Assembly (NCBI RefSeq): GCF_000006565.2
Contig: NC_031475.1
Span: forward strand, 2,069,190 to 2,133,189
Length of the DNA stretch: 64,000 nt
Source: Toxoplasma gondii ME49
Lineage: Eukaryota; Apicomplexa; Conoidasida; Eucoccidiorida; Sarcocystidae
Reading direction: 5' to 3'
Position 1 is the stretch's first letter. Each line of letters opens with the position of its first letter. The position numbers and the translations under genes were made by a program. The notes under the pieces are model-generated. The model was not told the origin of the DNA and searched no databases. It worked only from the letters and a program-made list of their open reading frames with translations. Below, in pieces: positions 48,761-61,347 of the stretch.

Positions 48761-49468
48761 TCACGCAACAGAGCGACCAGGGCGCCCGCCGCTGCGGTCG
48801 TCGTTGCCGTCATCGGGTCGGCTCACATTCCGTCCCTTGGTGGTTGTGCTGCTGGAGGTCGAATCTGTAAACAGACGCAAAGCCACATGAAATGAAGAGC
48901 GTGTTCAAAGTGCAGCTTCTACACGAATCCCCCTCTCAAATCCGGGACCGAGAAAAGCAGACACAAACACCAACTCCTGACACAGTCACACTCCTAGCCA
49001 TGAAACTTCCGCGCGCAGGTCCTCTGCAGAAACAATGTATCTGTACGACGTCCCCGCCACAGGCAGCCCCCTAAAACCCCGACAGAGGCATACGGGTGCT
49101 TTTTGTCAGTAACTCCTCCACAACGCTGTGCGTGCTTTGAAACGAGTCTCTGAATACGGCACCCACTCCATTTCCCCCAGCTGCCTTCGCTCACGCGTGG
49201 TGCTAAGTTTTCTAAGCGGCTCACTTTGCAGGAAGGTCAAAACCATGACGATGAGGAGGACAACAAGAGCGGCAACCTGAGCCGGCGCCATGCCATCGTT
49301 GGTCTCGGCTGCAGCTGGGGGGACCGCTCCTACAGAGCCTCCGGGTCCAGCTCCCACATTTCCTAAATCTGTTGGCATGCTGAGAGAATCTGCATTTGTG
49401 ATGGCGCTGCGGACGCCCCCGATGAGCGTGCTGAGAAACTGGCAGATGCAGCCGCTGAACTCGTCCAT
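48761..49468 (-). CDS. Small single-pass membrane protein, possibly SMIM14/DUF2615-like
   Basis: Two minus-strand exons, 49468-49225 and 48864-48761, join in phase (CAA-A/GTGAGC to ACAG/AT-TCG) to give 115 residues. The start MDEFSGCICQFLSTLIGGVR sits in a good coccidian start context (GCGAAAATGG). An in-frame Met lies four codons upstream. After a Gly/Pro/Ala-rich spacer, one helix (AQVAALVVLLIVMVLTFL, residues 63-80) is followed by a hydrophilic tail rich in Ser/Thr then Arg/Asp/Gly. No cleavable signal peptide is visible. Size, the Cys-x-Cys near the N-terminus and the single C-terminal helix resemble SMIM14 (an ER membrane protein of unknown role), but the match is architectural and weak. 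The coding model is more certain than the family. Confidence 0.6.
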
Positions 49469-52400
49469 TTTCGCCCGCAAGCCGCGAAAAGAGATGAGAC
49501 GCCCTCAGATCGACAAGAAGGAAGAAGATATGACGGAGAAATGGACGGTAAACACAGGTCGTTAACTCTGGAGCGGCAGCAACCGGAAGGAGTTTCTTCC
49601 TCTGGACACAGCGCCGAGCAAGCGAGAAGAAACGCGCGCGTTCCTTGCCTGGATGAAATCGTTGGCCGCCGAAAACTGGCTCTGAACTTTAAACTGAGCA
49701 GGGGAAACCCGAAACCGACGCACTGACAAGCCAGTTTCAGGAAGAAACGGAGAGAGTTATTCGCGAGAACGGGAAGACAGGAACCAGCAGACGGGGAGAG
49801 GCAAAAACAGTCAATTCTCCAGCAGTTCACATGGAGAGATGCGTTTTACAAGAAAAAATCGTACATACGATGCTGTGTCTTTGCAATTCGTCAACCGACA
49901 GCCGGAAAAACGCCGCTTTCTCGGGTCAAGGGTCGCGACGCGAAACGTACGGGGAATATTTTGGTCGCGCGGCGGCCATGCGTCTCTAGAGGTCTGACGA
50001 AAACCAATCTTTTATCTCATACAGACGCGGTTTAGGGGGAAACGTGGAATCGCTTCGCAACACGATTATGAGTTTTCAGTCTTGCTCTGCCGCGCTACCA
50101 CGTTCCAAAGTGCGCAGCAACTCTTTGCGGCCTATATACGATTACGGCAGTGCAGATATCACGGCAAATCCAGCGTTGCGGCCCTCTCCTATAGCGCAAT
50201 GCCAAACTGGGGAAGCATTCCTTTTTTACTTTCTTGGGACGGAAATCGCTCAACATTCGTCGACCCCGGTGTATTGTCAGATCACATACGGCAACGGTTT
50301 CGCGAGGGAAAACCGAATCCAAGGAGGCCACGCCAGCCCCCAGAAACCGTGAATGAGTTGTATCGGAAGACTTCCCTCCAAGTGCTCAGTTATGCAACCC
50401 GACCGGCACACCACGGCTCAGACCACCGCACCGAAACAAAGGGGGTTTGGCTTCAGCGTGCACCGACGGACGAACGACGCTTTTTATATACACGCAAATT
50501 GTATCTGAGAGAGAACGGCCTTACAGTGAGAAAAAGCAGGAAAACGAACCGCCAGTGAGGCTAGCCAGCGTGGTGTACACGATGTATGGTATACTACAGT
50601 CCCGGACAAACAGCATGATGATCAGTGTCCTCTATAACGCTGGACGGAGCTATCTTTCCACGACACGACACACCCGGGGACAAGCCCTCAACAGGACACA
50701 CTCAAACAGCGGCATCGTTTCGGAGAGACAAACGGCCTTAAAAGACAGGACACCACATTTAACTGGGAGGCAGCCGGGAGGTCGCTGGGCGGAACACAGA
50801 CAAGAGCGGTAACACCGATTTTCCGTGATTCGGGACGAAATGGGGCAAATTATCGCGAACACTTTCAGTCCCTAACCGTCGGTATCAACGGAGGGCCTGC
50901 GACAGCGCAACACAGACACACCGCAGTGATTTTCACGAGGTGGAGAGGGTCTACAGGTTGGCTGCAATTGGGGAAAAAAAGGGGGGAGAACCTTTCCAGA
51001 AGAAAGACCGAGCAGATGTATCCACGAGGCAGATCCGTCGAGAAAGGTTTCAATCGTTGTCGTGACACTCTGGAAAATGTAGGCGACACAATTTCGTTCA
51101 AATGGTGTGGATTACCTTCCCGCTGCCTACACATACAGCAACAATTATAGACGCTTGTTGGGAAGTGTACACCAGCCTTTTAAAAATGCCACTGCCACGA
51201 AGAGCAACTCAACATTTTCCTTTGACATCTTCAAATCATGTCGTATCAAGATGCTACATATCTTGGAAATACCAACCGTAGGACTTGGAAAAGCCCATTT
51301 TCTCCACCGGAGTCTCATCCCTATCACCAAGAGTGCTCCGCTATTCGAGATGAGGCTGTTTGTGAGCGTAGGATTCTTGCCGAGCAGCAAATGGTTTTCA
51401 ATCTACAGACATATTCCGTGCTTTTTCTCTGCTTCTTCACATATTCATGTCTTCAGTGCACGCATCTCTCTCACCAAACTCTGGTCACAAGCCTAATTTC
51501 TCTCGTACTAGATTCCGGATACTTGGCCTCCAGTTAATTTGGGAGCAAGGAATACCGTTCAATATTTCTGCAGTGTTTACGGACACAAGCACTTAAAAGC
51601 TACCGTGCTTCTTCCCCGGGCACACATTCAAACGCCTACCCAGGGTCAGTCCCGCGTGACCGCCTTAGGCTTTGGTTGAAAGCAGCAGCCACCGTGAAAA
51701 CGCACAACTAGTTTGTCGATTTGCTTTGCATAGTGGGAGATGTCAGCGGTATATTCGCTTACATTTCCAGACGGGTAAAGATCTAGGACTGGCGGTCGTG
51801 TGGAAATGTATCACCTGCTTCTACTTGAAGACAGCTTAAGGCTGTGCCGCACTGCTCGTCGTCGCAGATTATATGTTGTAAATGAGTAAATGTGAGCTCT
51901 GCGACAAAACTGTGTACTGGCAAGGGCTATGCACAGATGTGCGGGTGCAAGAAAGACTTAAAGACTTATCGTTGTCACTCTGACTCTTTCAAAATGCCGC
52001 GGAATTGTGGCCACACAAAAAGCCTCTGCCGCACACCTATTCATTCCCGTGACTTTCGCTTGGCAATTCCTTTGTAGTACGTACCAGTAGTCAAGCGAAG
52101 AATTCTATGTATGGCAAAAGTCACCGTGTTTTTGGTTGAGAGAGGACTACATTCGTCGATCACACAGATCTGAAAACGACCCCAAAGGCAACTCCCTCGC
52201 GAAAAGTCAGCCCAAACAGTGCATACGTGATTACGGCAAGTCTCGGTAGTCGTGGAAATGTTCTCGAACCTATTTCTGTCTTGCCTCTACAGATGACAAC
52301 ATTCTGACCAGGAGTCCACTGCAATATGCCATTATGTTCGCAAACAACTCTCACGAAAAAGTGGTTTTGCTTGTTCCACGCCGTCACCGGCGCTCCAACG

Positions 52401-53197
52401 ACGTGGGGGGGATCGCTTTCACATTATTTTTTGTGACCGGACATGCTTCTTGCTCGATGGTAATCCATTCCCATTTCTCCGCAAGGAGAGTGACCGTACT
52501 CAGCAGTCGTCCACATACATTCATGTACAAGCACCACAGGTCGAAGCAAGTGAACACGCGTGTAGGTTCACCCCCGGAAAGATCACAGGAACTCTGACGT
52601 GGTTCCAGGCCTTCGCGAGTGAGGTCCAAAAACTGGGGAAACATATTCAACACCAATTCAGGGGCTGTGTAACGACGTAGTCCCTGCGCGATAGCCTACG
52701 TCAGCTAGTTCGACAGACACCTGGTAGGGCATTGACTTTCCGCAATCCAGTGTCTCACCTCCTGACTTGTAAGCTAAGAAAAATAACGAACTTCATGATA
52801 TTTCAGTTCAACGGATTATTAGAACGGCGCGTTCACAGACGCAACGGCCCTCTGACCACCACCGCTATCATGTGCCACTGTCAAGCTCCCTTTGAAAATT
52901 CCATCCAGGTACATTTGCAATTGGAGCAAAGATGCCGTGGAACGCCACGTGTGAGTGAGACATAGGCTGCCGTATCAGCTACCGCTGCTACTCACGCTTG
53001 GTACCTCCTTCAGCACGCACACCGATTCCTAACTCGGAGTTTCTGAAAGTACTAAGTCGCCCACCACTTCTACGCTCCTAGTTAACTGTGAGGGATAAGG
53101 ATGTCAATGCAACGCTGAAAGCATTTCGGAACATTGAGGGAATTTCCTTTACGGGGAAACGCCGTTTTGAGCAAGTCGATCCACTCGCCGGCGACCG

Positions 53198-53204
53198 CAT
53201 GCAT
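53198..53204. promoter_or_regulatory. GCATGCA motif upstream of BUD23
   Basis: One of two GCATGC-type sites about 180 bases apart, roughly 0.9-1.1 kb before the BUD23 start. Candidate AP2-type element; function is inference. Confidence 0.25.
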
Positions 53205-53373
53205 CTGTTCACGGTTGTATCATGAAATTATGCAGAAACTGAATCAAATTGAGGGTATAATCTCCCTCTAGCTTTTAACGAGAACAAACGCTCCTCTCAA
53301 AATATCTCGTTCTGATTAGATGCCACGAATAAACCCAAAGAATGTCATCACCTACGGGTACCTCAATTTTCGC

Positions 53374-53380
53374 TGCATGC
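53374..53380. promoter_or_regulatory. TGCATGC motif upstream of BUD23
   Basis: Second GCATGC-type site of the pair. Confidence 0.25.
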
Positions 53381-54260
53381 GCCGCAACTGCCACCCCACT
53401 GAACGCCTTTGTGCTTTGAATCGCGCCGGATTTTCCCCCGGTTTTTCGTTTTCTCCTTTGTTTTGTAGAGTTTTTTTCGAGAATTGAGCCCACGTTCCAT
53501 CGTTCGGTGCCAGGCCCTTGCAACGAGCACAGGGCTTGCGTTCTTCAGTCCCCAGCTTCTGTACGTAGATCGCCTTCGCTGCGATTGATCAGCGTTTCTC
53601 GTATTGGTTTTTGTTCCGTGCCGCTGTCCCTTCCTCACACGGCTGAGCTCCATTTTTCTCGGCTCCTTTGACCATTTGTCTCAGTTTCTTGGAAGGTTTC
53701 TGCACTCAGCAGCAGAGTTTCGTGCATTCAAGACGCTTCTACGTGGCGCGCTTGTCTGAATTGAATCTGAACAAGAAACTGGTGCCGCCTCGCTTGTCCA
53801 TCTGTTTCTTTATTTCGTCTTTTCTGTTGTTGTATTCTCAGTTTCCTTTCCTTCCGTCCCTCCATTTCCATCTCATTGGTCCCCCTTCCGAGTGTCCACT
53901 ATCTTCACGTACTCTTGATTTATTCTCTGCCCCTGTTTCCTGGAAAGCGACGCCTGACTCGCACATCTGTGTTTCATTCAACTGCGTACCCAGAAGAGAA
54001 CAGAGAAGGAAGCCTCCAAAACAACGGACACAAATCCCTTTCACTTCTGTCATGTATAACGGACGACAGCTCTCGCAGCCGTTTGCGTGTGATCTCGATA
54101 GGAATGCCCCTATCCGGGGAAAGAAGGACGAGATCGAAAGGGAAAAGAGAACACCGACGCACCTGTGAAGGCGGTTGCACATGAGGAAGGCGAGCGCTGC
54201 TCTGAGGGGAGCAAACAATTTTGAATTTTAAGCAGAATCACTCCATAGAAACGAGACACA

Positions 54261-57200
54261 ATGAGTCGACCGGAGTACGAGGCGCCAGCCGACGTGGTAG
54301 GTGGAGGCAAAGATCTTTCACAAGCGGATTTTGTTTTTTAAGCACAACGTATCCTTTGACACGCTGACATACGTCACGTAATACAAGATCATTGCATTTT
54401 CTTGTCAGGAACGTATCGTTCGATCGGTGCTCCCGATGCTGTCTTGCGGCGATAAACGCGGGGCCTGTATTTCCTTTTCTGAGGCACTTTGCAACCGTGA
54501 CTCCTCCGACAACAACGCACTTTTCTGTCTCCGCGTTCTTTCTTACTGCCTGTATTTTATGCACACTTGGCAGATGACGCTATTTCAGCTACGCCTCTCT
54601 CGGTTTTTCGCTTCTCTTCACATGCGCAGCAACCTTTTGTTTTCGGGTCGCAAAGATAATCGGGGGACCCTTTCGTGTCTTTGACGCGTGACCCTTACGT
54701 CATTCGCGCTGATGTCAGTGGTCAATTCCTCGTCAGCTGCGGTTGAGGGAAACGAGATCACCTGCAATGCAATCTCTTATACCGAGGATACCTATGGATC
54801 TGAGCACAGCCGAATGCAAAAACTGAATGGCATCAAATCTGCGTCTGCATTCTTCGCATGGCTCCGTCATCTGCGTCTCCAGAACATGGAAGCGCGTTTT
54901 CGTCTTTTGCGTCCGCTGACAGCTGAAAAGGAAGAAGCGGTCGATAGTGTTCCCCGCTGTGGTGCCATCTGCGCCTTTTTTGTCCGTAGTTCTACAATGC
55001 ACTCGAGGCAAAAAAGTATGCCCGCAGCTCGCGCATGCAGGCGATTCAAACGCAGCTGACAGATCGCGCTCTCGAACTGCTTCTCCTCCCTGTAGCGGCT
55101 GAGGTAAGCTGCGATCTCCTTTCTGCATGTGCCGTCCTTTTTTCGTCAAAGTCAAGCATTCGTCTACCTAGACACAACCACTTCCCTCGAAGGTTGAGTG
55201 CTCGACGGTAGGTGAGGAGCCAGGCCAAGATCTATCAGCGCCTTTGCGTGAGTACGCTTTCGCCTCTCTACAAAATTGAACATATATGTATATGCATATA
55301 CACACATTTATATGCATATATATATATATATATATATATGAGGAGAGAAAGACAGAGGCGGATAGGTTTACCCATGTGCTTGCGTATCAGAATGCCTGGA
55401 AATGTAGACCTGGATACGTAATTACATACCGTGGGATGTCTGTGGTTCTCTCAGTGCAAATTTGTATATGTGTATGTTTCCTAGCCTTTGCTGCATATTT
55501 CTAACAGACAGAGTGCTCTTTCGCCTGTGACTGCCTGTGGTAGGGGAGTGGCTTTACAGTTTGAAGCATCTCAGGTGTCAACTCTGCTCCGTTTCATGCG
55601 CAGGGAAGTGGAGAGACACAACCATCCCTTCTTCTGGACCTTGGATTCGGAAGTGGCATCAGTGGAGCCCGCCTGGCGGAGAAAGGCCATTTTGTGGTGG
55701 GAGTGGATATCTCCAAGTGCATGCTCGGTGAGTCCACATCGATCTAACATTGCAGTGTCTTTTGGGAGCATGTGCTTGCGAATGTCAAGCTATCTCTTTG
55801 TCACTGGTTGAGTAGCAAAAAGGCCACTGGAAGACGAACAGAGCACATGCAATAAAGCGACAAACACGTAGTCCTGCAGCTGCTCCTGTTGGAGGTCTGC
55901 TGCGTCTTAGTCCGATAATGATCACTGTAAACTCTGGCGGCGGTGAGGGTAGAGCTGCGAAGAGACTGGTCGAGCAAAGATTCCTCTCAATATCTTACTT
56001 TTGTTTCCCAAATGCGCGCTCTACCTCGCCACCCAAACGTAGAGTTTCTCACTCTCGGATTTCTGTCATGCCCTTGCGGCTTCTCGCGTTTTTTCAGATG
56101 AGGCTGTCGACGCCGGAAACACCGAGGAGAATGCGGACGCTATTTTGGGAGATCTCGGAAGTCGTAAGAGCATCACGACTCCGACATACTGTTTTTAAGA
56201 CAACTGCATGGATTTGATTTCGATATCCTATCTGTATACAGAGGGCAAGGGGAAGAGAAGCAGTGCGAAATGAGGGAAGAAGGAGGAACAAATGAATTGA
56301 CGATCCTTCGTGATCTGCTGTCTTTCTTCCTCACGGGGCTCTTCCGTCGGCAGCTTCGATTTCGTTCTTGTCTTCGAATGGCAGCTTTTAATGGGGACAT
56401 GCTGCTGACGGCCGGAACGGGGAATGCAGATATTCGCGATTCGGAAGAGAAAGCAAGAACGCAGAAACACAGACAAATGGAAGGGAAATTAGTGCCGAGG
56501 GAAAAGGAGAAGAGCGAATGCCGAAAGAAAACAAAAGACGAAATTCGACTCTTTTCATGGCCCTTACCCCGTTTGTCTAGGAGCTGGAGTTTGGATGTGG
56601 GTTGTCCCCGAAAAGACGAAGGAGGCTCTAGACTTGACGAGGAACAATGAAGGTTGACTTTGGGAGGGTGTTGTTGCTGCTGATGGAACTTGACGACGGT
56701 TTGCAAAATATCCTATGCCACCACACAAGATAATACCTTAATCGCTGTGTTTTTTAGGGACAGACACACACCTCCGGCACGCAATGCTTCTTCATTCTGC
56801 CTTCAGCTCTCCGTTTCAGACCAGGTGTTTTTGATGGAGCAATTAGCATTTCTGCTCTCCAGTGGCTGTGTAGTGCGATTCGGACTGAAAGTCACATCGC
56901 CAGTGAGGCGGCGGCATCGAATGCCGGCAACGGAGAAGAAGATGAAGACATGGACAGCTGTGAGGCAGAGGATGGAAGACAGAACCGATCGTCTTCTCTC
57001 AAGAGTCAACTAGGAGAATCCGAACAGGCCTCAATGGGCGATGACGCGTCTGCGTCCTCTGACGGAGCGATGTCATCGGACAACGACTCGGATTCTCCAA
57101 CTTCGTCGCGCACTCTGGTTGCGCCTTCTCAAATCGGAGACGCGAAAACAAATGCGCCTTACAAGCGCCTACGATGCCTCTTTCAGTGGCTGTTTGCGAG

Positions 57201-58903
57201 CCTGAAGACAGGCGGACGAGCAGTGAGCTGCGAGAGCAAGAAGCGACAGTGGGGCTCGCGAGTGACCCAACTCGAAGAGGAGCAAGTAGTTATTTCACGA
57301 AGTCACGGAGCAGGCTTCGTATATCGGATCGTTTCGGTGTTACCACCCCAGTCTTGCGATCCAGAGGGAGTGTCTCGGGTTATACACGGGATACTTGCAT
57401 CTGATTAGAAAGTCTGCTTCCACCACGGGCACTAGGCGAATAACGCAATCCGGGAGGACTTGACAGGAAGAGCTGGTTGTAAATCCACTGCAGTATCCTG
57501 CATTTGAAAACTCGAAGACAGGGAGTTGCGCGTTCGAACGAGAGGGCAGGTAGAGTCGTCGTTTGGTCTGCGGGGGAGGTTCCACTTATTGCCTTCCGCT
57601 CACGACTGTCTGGTCTGTTCGGAAATCTTTTCAGGTTCTCCAGTTTTACCCTGACTCGCCGCAGCAGGTCGAGATGGTCACGTCAGCGGCACTGAGGAGC
57701 GGCTTTGGCGGAGGTATCGTGGTGGATTATCCGAATTCAACGAAGGCGAAGAAGTAAGGAGTTTTGCCTGGATGTCAACGACGAATGCCGAGGCCAAATG
57801 TGGCTGAATCAGAGGCTCGAACAGCAGTGATGAGTGCGGGGCCTCGTGTGTCATGCAGAGGTTGCCTTGAAATGGCGGGGAGCGATCTCGCAGAGGAGAT
57901 CAAGCAGCAGATGTCAGAAACCAGTATTCTGGATTGAAACGCACGTCTTGTTCAACGGCACCAGGTCGCGTGTGGCGTCCGGTCTGCTTTGAATCAGGTA
58001 CTTCTTGGTTCTATGGGTAGGCGGGAGTCACTTGCCAGGCCAGCAGCAACAGCTACAACAACTTCAGGCGGCAGCCTTGGGAGCAGATGGGCCGAGCCAA
58101 ATCGAATCTACTCGGAGAGAGTAAGTCTGAGACTGTTTTACAGCGTTGTCTTGGAAGACAAGTTGTCACGGGTTCTTCAAGAACAGATGTGAAGAAGATC
58201 ACGTTCTGAAGACAAAGACACTTTCGCTGTATCCGGGCGTTCCAGCCTGTCAACAGTCCTTTTCAGGTAAACACTGTGTGGAAGCGAATCCATTTCGAGC
58301 TGCGATGACACTAAAGACATGCAGGCGAACATCGTATTGCGTTGGATATTTCTGGGGGACGCGAGCTTGGTGCCCGCACTACTGATTCTTCTTCAGGTAG
58401 ACAAGGGTCGTTTGACACCGTATTCCTGTATTGTTCACGGAACGCCATCTGCCTAATCGTTTTCGTCAACTTGCGTTTTTCCCGTGAACAGGAGACAAAA
58501 GCAACCTCGGCGAGGAAAGAGTAGCAAAGCCACAGTCAGTCGCCGTGAATGGATCGAGAAGAAGAAGGAGAGACAGCGTCTTCAGGTACGTCTGCATTGG
58601 TGTACAGGATTGGCCATTCCCGGTTTCATCTGTTGGTTGTCTCTGTGGTTCTGAGAGCCTCGACGTTTCGTGCCTAGGGCAGTAACGAACTACTCGGTTT
58701 TTGCAGAGGAGAAACGGGAGCGCGTGGCGATCCTGGTGTGGAATGGCAGAGTCTCCCAGGGAGTTCTTTCCGCGGGTTCATGCTCCGAGAAGGAACGCAG
58801 AGGTCTACTGAGCATCTCCATTTCTTTCTACTTTTCTACTCAGGGAAAGAAGGTCCGCCACCAGAGCAAGTACACAGGAAGGAAGCGGAAAGACAAGTTC
58901 TAA
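54261..58903 (+). CDS. BUD23: BUD23, 18S rRNA (guanine-N7)-methyltransferase, 9 exons
   Basis: BUD23 (human WBSCR22) uses S-adenosylmethionine to methylate a guanine in 18S rRNA during small-subunit maturation, with TRM112 as partner. Exons: 54261-54296, 54990-55103, 55604-55727, 56098-56163, 56807-57222, 57635-57753, 57998-58120, 58492-58585, 58844-58903. All phases close, giving 383 residues (human 281). The start [12 protein letters not shown] joined to [16 protein letters not shown] matches the family's MSRPE...PPEVFYNE.EA.KYTSNSRM. The SAM motif [11 protein letters not shown] is near residues 61-71, then [63 protein letters not shown], and the basic C-terminal [12 protein letters not shown]. 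The added length is mostly a Ser/Asp/Glu-rich insert (about residues 139-230) after the ALQWL motif, plus a short Gln run ([10 protein letters not shown]). Confidence 0.95.
55280..55341. repeat. TA-rich microsatellite in BUD23 intron 2
   Basis: TATGTATA/TACACA units, then (TA)n, inside intron 55104-55603. It is the only such tract in the right-hand 23 kb. Confidence 0.9.
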
Positions 58904-61347
58904 AGAGCACGGATGCCGCTCCGTTTGGCGCACTTTTGAAATTTACATTTGTTTTTGCTTTTCCTGCAACTCTCGAATGATCCTGTGTCATTTATCGACG
59001 ACGTGGCATGAGTCTCTCGAGCTCGGTTTCGTCAGACTGTGTGATGCTTCCTGGTGTGTCTGCTCCTCTGCTTTCAAGCTGAATTACTAATTCACTGCAT
59101 TTTCACGGTGATGATTGTCGGCTGACAGACGTCAGAGAAACATCCTGCAACGGAATGTTGCTAAGCTCAGGTGCACGGATATCGTATTGAGAAAATAATG
59201 CCCACATCCCCACCGGGGCAGTGAAATTGCTCTGCTGTCACTGTTTGCTTCCATAATCTTTCTCCATTCTTCTGCCGAACGACGGAGGACTGCAGTTAGT
59301 AAATCTAGAGAAGTGGAGCCCCACCCTTCCCGCGGTCTGTTGGAAGGGATTGGCAGCGTAGTGCTCTTTGCAAGTGAGGAAAAAGTGGAGTGCATGTTTT
59401 AGAGGAACAGCTGGGGAATTCTTCCAGCAATCTATGGATGTCAGAAAAACACGCTCAACCTACAAGAAAAATGGTATTGAGCCAGTAGAAAACTCTTGAG
59501 TGCTTACCGTGACTAGTGCAACACTATTGGAGGTCACAGCGCACGCCGCCGTAGTTTGGTCTAAAATTTCCCTCCACCCTTGCACGCAAATACTTGCGTT
59601 GGCCACCAAAAGTTTCAGCAGCGTGTCGACAGCTTTTTTAGCTCGGGCTCCCAGCCTAGTGATTTTGACTTCCAGTGCCATTTCCAACATATCAGCGTCA
59701 AGGTTATAGGTCTCTACAGAAATCATTCGATGGATAGGCCTACACTTAGATGACCGGCACAAGTGTCAGAGCAGCTCTGAAGACGATCATAAGCGCTCTC
59801 AGTAAGGCTTGCAATTTTCGTTTACCCTGGATGTCCGAGCGACACTTGATGCAGCCCGGAAAACTGAAGACCTCACCGGCGGACGTTGAGACACTCATAG
59901 TGTAGTCGGATCTGCGATGCGATGAAAACTAACAAACGGCAGCCTTACATTTTGCCTTAAAAACATTCTGTTTATCTCTTGAGGCTGCGGTAACGAACTC
60001 TACGTGCGACATGTCCTCGGAAGAACTCGTAGGCACATAACTAGTTGTTCGGAGACGGCCATGGGAACTCCCTCATGAGGCTATGTACCGCGAATCGGCC
60101 AACCTGGTTTTTCGTGATCGTTTTGGTGTTGAATCGCTTACCACTGTGATCCGTCATCACGGGGAGTCGGTTTTAATGACGTCAGAAGACAGCCTTTCTT
60201 ACCCAAGTCGAGCTGTCCGCTGTTTTAGGGGCTGTACAGCAGGCGGTTGATACCACGTTTTTTCTGCGGACGACGGAAGATAACTAAAGGCAACAGTGGC
60301 CAACCGGGCCGCACGCTCCCGTCACCACGACGTCGCTCCCTCTAAATTTTTGATAGAGGCCACCACCCCTCCGGAGCTCTAGTCTCGTCTCTTTGCAGAC
60401 TCTGTCTGGGTTTCTGGGGCCGGACGTTGCCTGCTGACGACGTAAACAATCCCTCCGTCCTTAGGTGGAAGGAACGTGGGGAGAGTGCTGGCAGAGCGTG
60501 CCGGCAGCGGCGCTGCCAGGTGACACTTCCACGAAATCTGTCTTTGTTAGCATAGTTTGGAAGAATGCTGTGGGATTGGTCCACGTTTCTATCCACAGCA
60601 TGCCTTTTGTACTTTATCACCGGCGAGAAGTTTTGTCGGACCCGGCTGAGCGCAGCAGATACTCCGTACATGAAGCGGTTCGTGAAGTAAACGTGCACAC
60701 CCGCAGCACTCCGGCGAGACTGGAAGAATTTCTGAAGGAAATGGTAGGTTTGCGTTGAACAGGATACGCGCCGGGGCACAGGAGTTAGAGGCAGAATCTA
60801 GCTTGCTTTGGTCTCGTCTTTTGCGAGGCGACGGCGCGTAGCGCACCGCGGTAAGAATGGCGGGTAGCCACAGCGGATCCTGTGGAGAAAACAGACTAAT
60901 AAGCAAGTACAATGTGTCCTGTTCGTCCCCGCCCTTGCTCCCCCCCTCCCCCCTCAGTGCCGCGCGGTTGGATCTCTCGCTTCGCTTCTACGGTGCCTTG
61001 ACGCGGCAACTGTCGTTTGTGTATTTTGCGTTTTGATTTTTGAGTAGTCATGAGCAACAGTTTTTTTATGATCTCCTCCATTCCCGTTCATTTTCCGATT
61101 TCCGTTTCTGTTTGGGAACGGCGTCCTTTTCCGACGCCGCTCACCTTAGGGGGGACCCACACAGCCCCGAATTTCCCGGGGCAACGAATCGCGTGGTTCA
61201 TCCGTATTTCCCTGCAACGAGACGCGTCAGCGTAGATCTGGTTTTTTTGTATGCGATTTGCAGCTGACTTGTTTTACCTCTCTTTCTCCTCGACAGCCCC
61301 CCTCAGAAGCCGTGCGGTCGCCCTACCTCCCGCGCGTCGGCGCAACC
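58904..61347. other. Intergenic region between BUD23 and the Pumilio-like gene
   Basis: About 2.4 kb with no convincing gene on either strand. The longest frame (145 codons, minus strand, 60342-60779) has no recognisable domain. The last 400 bases are T/C-rich and probably belong to the 5' leader of the next gene. Confidence 0.45.

Larger units (their letters stand above)
49469..54260. other. Divergent intergenic region before BUD23
   Basis: About 4.8 kb between two divergently transcribed genes, with even base composition and no microsatellites. Open frames of 158 codons (50082-50558) and 166 codons (53668-54168) exist on the plus strand but show no family features and are within chance expectation for this length. 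Two GCATGC motifs lie at 53198-53204 and 53374-53380. I see no RNA gene. Confidence 0.45.

Noticed and set aside
50082..50558. 158-codon plus-strand frame
   Set aside because: Somewhat protein-like in places, but overlapped by another open frame, with no start context or family match. A few frames of this length are expected by chance in 64 kb.
53668..54168. 166-codon plus-strand frame just before BUD23
   Set aside because: Pyrimidine-rich leader-type DNA giving Phe/Leu/Ser-rich translation, and it ends before the conserved BUD23 start.
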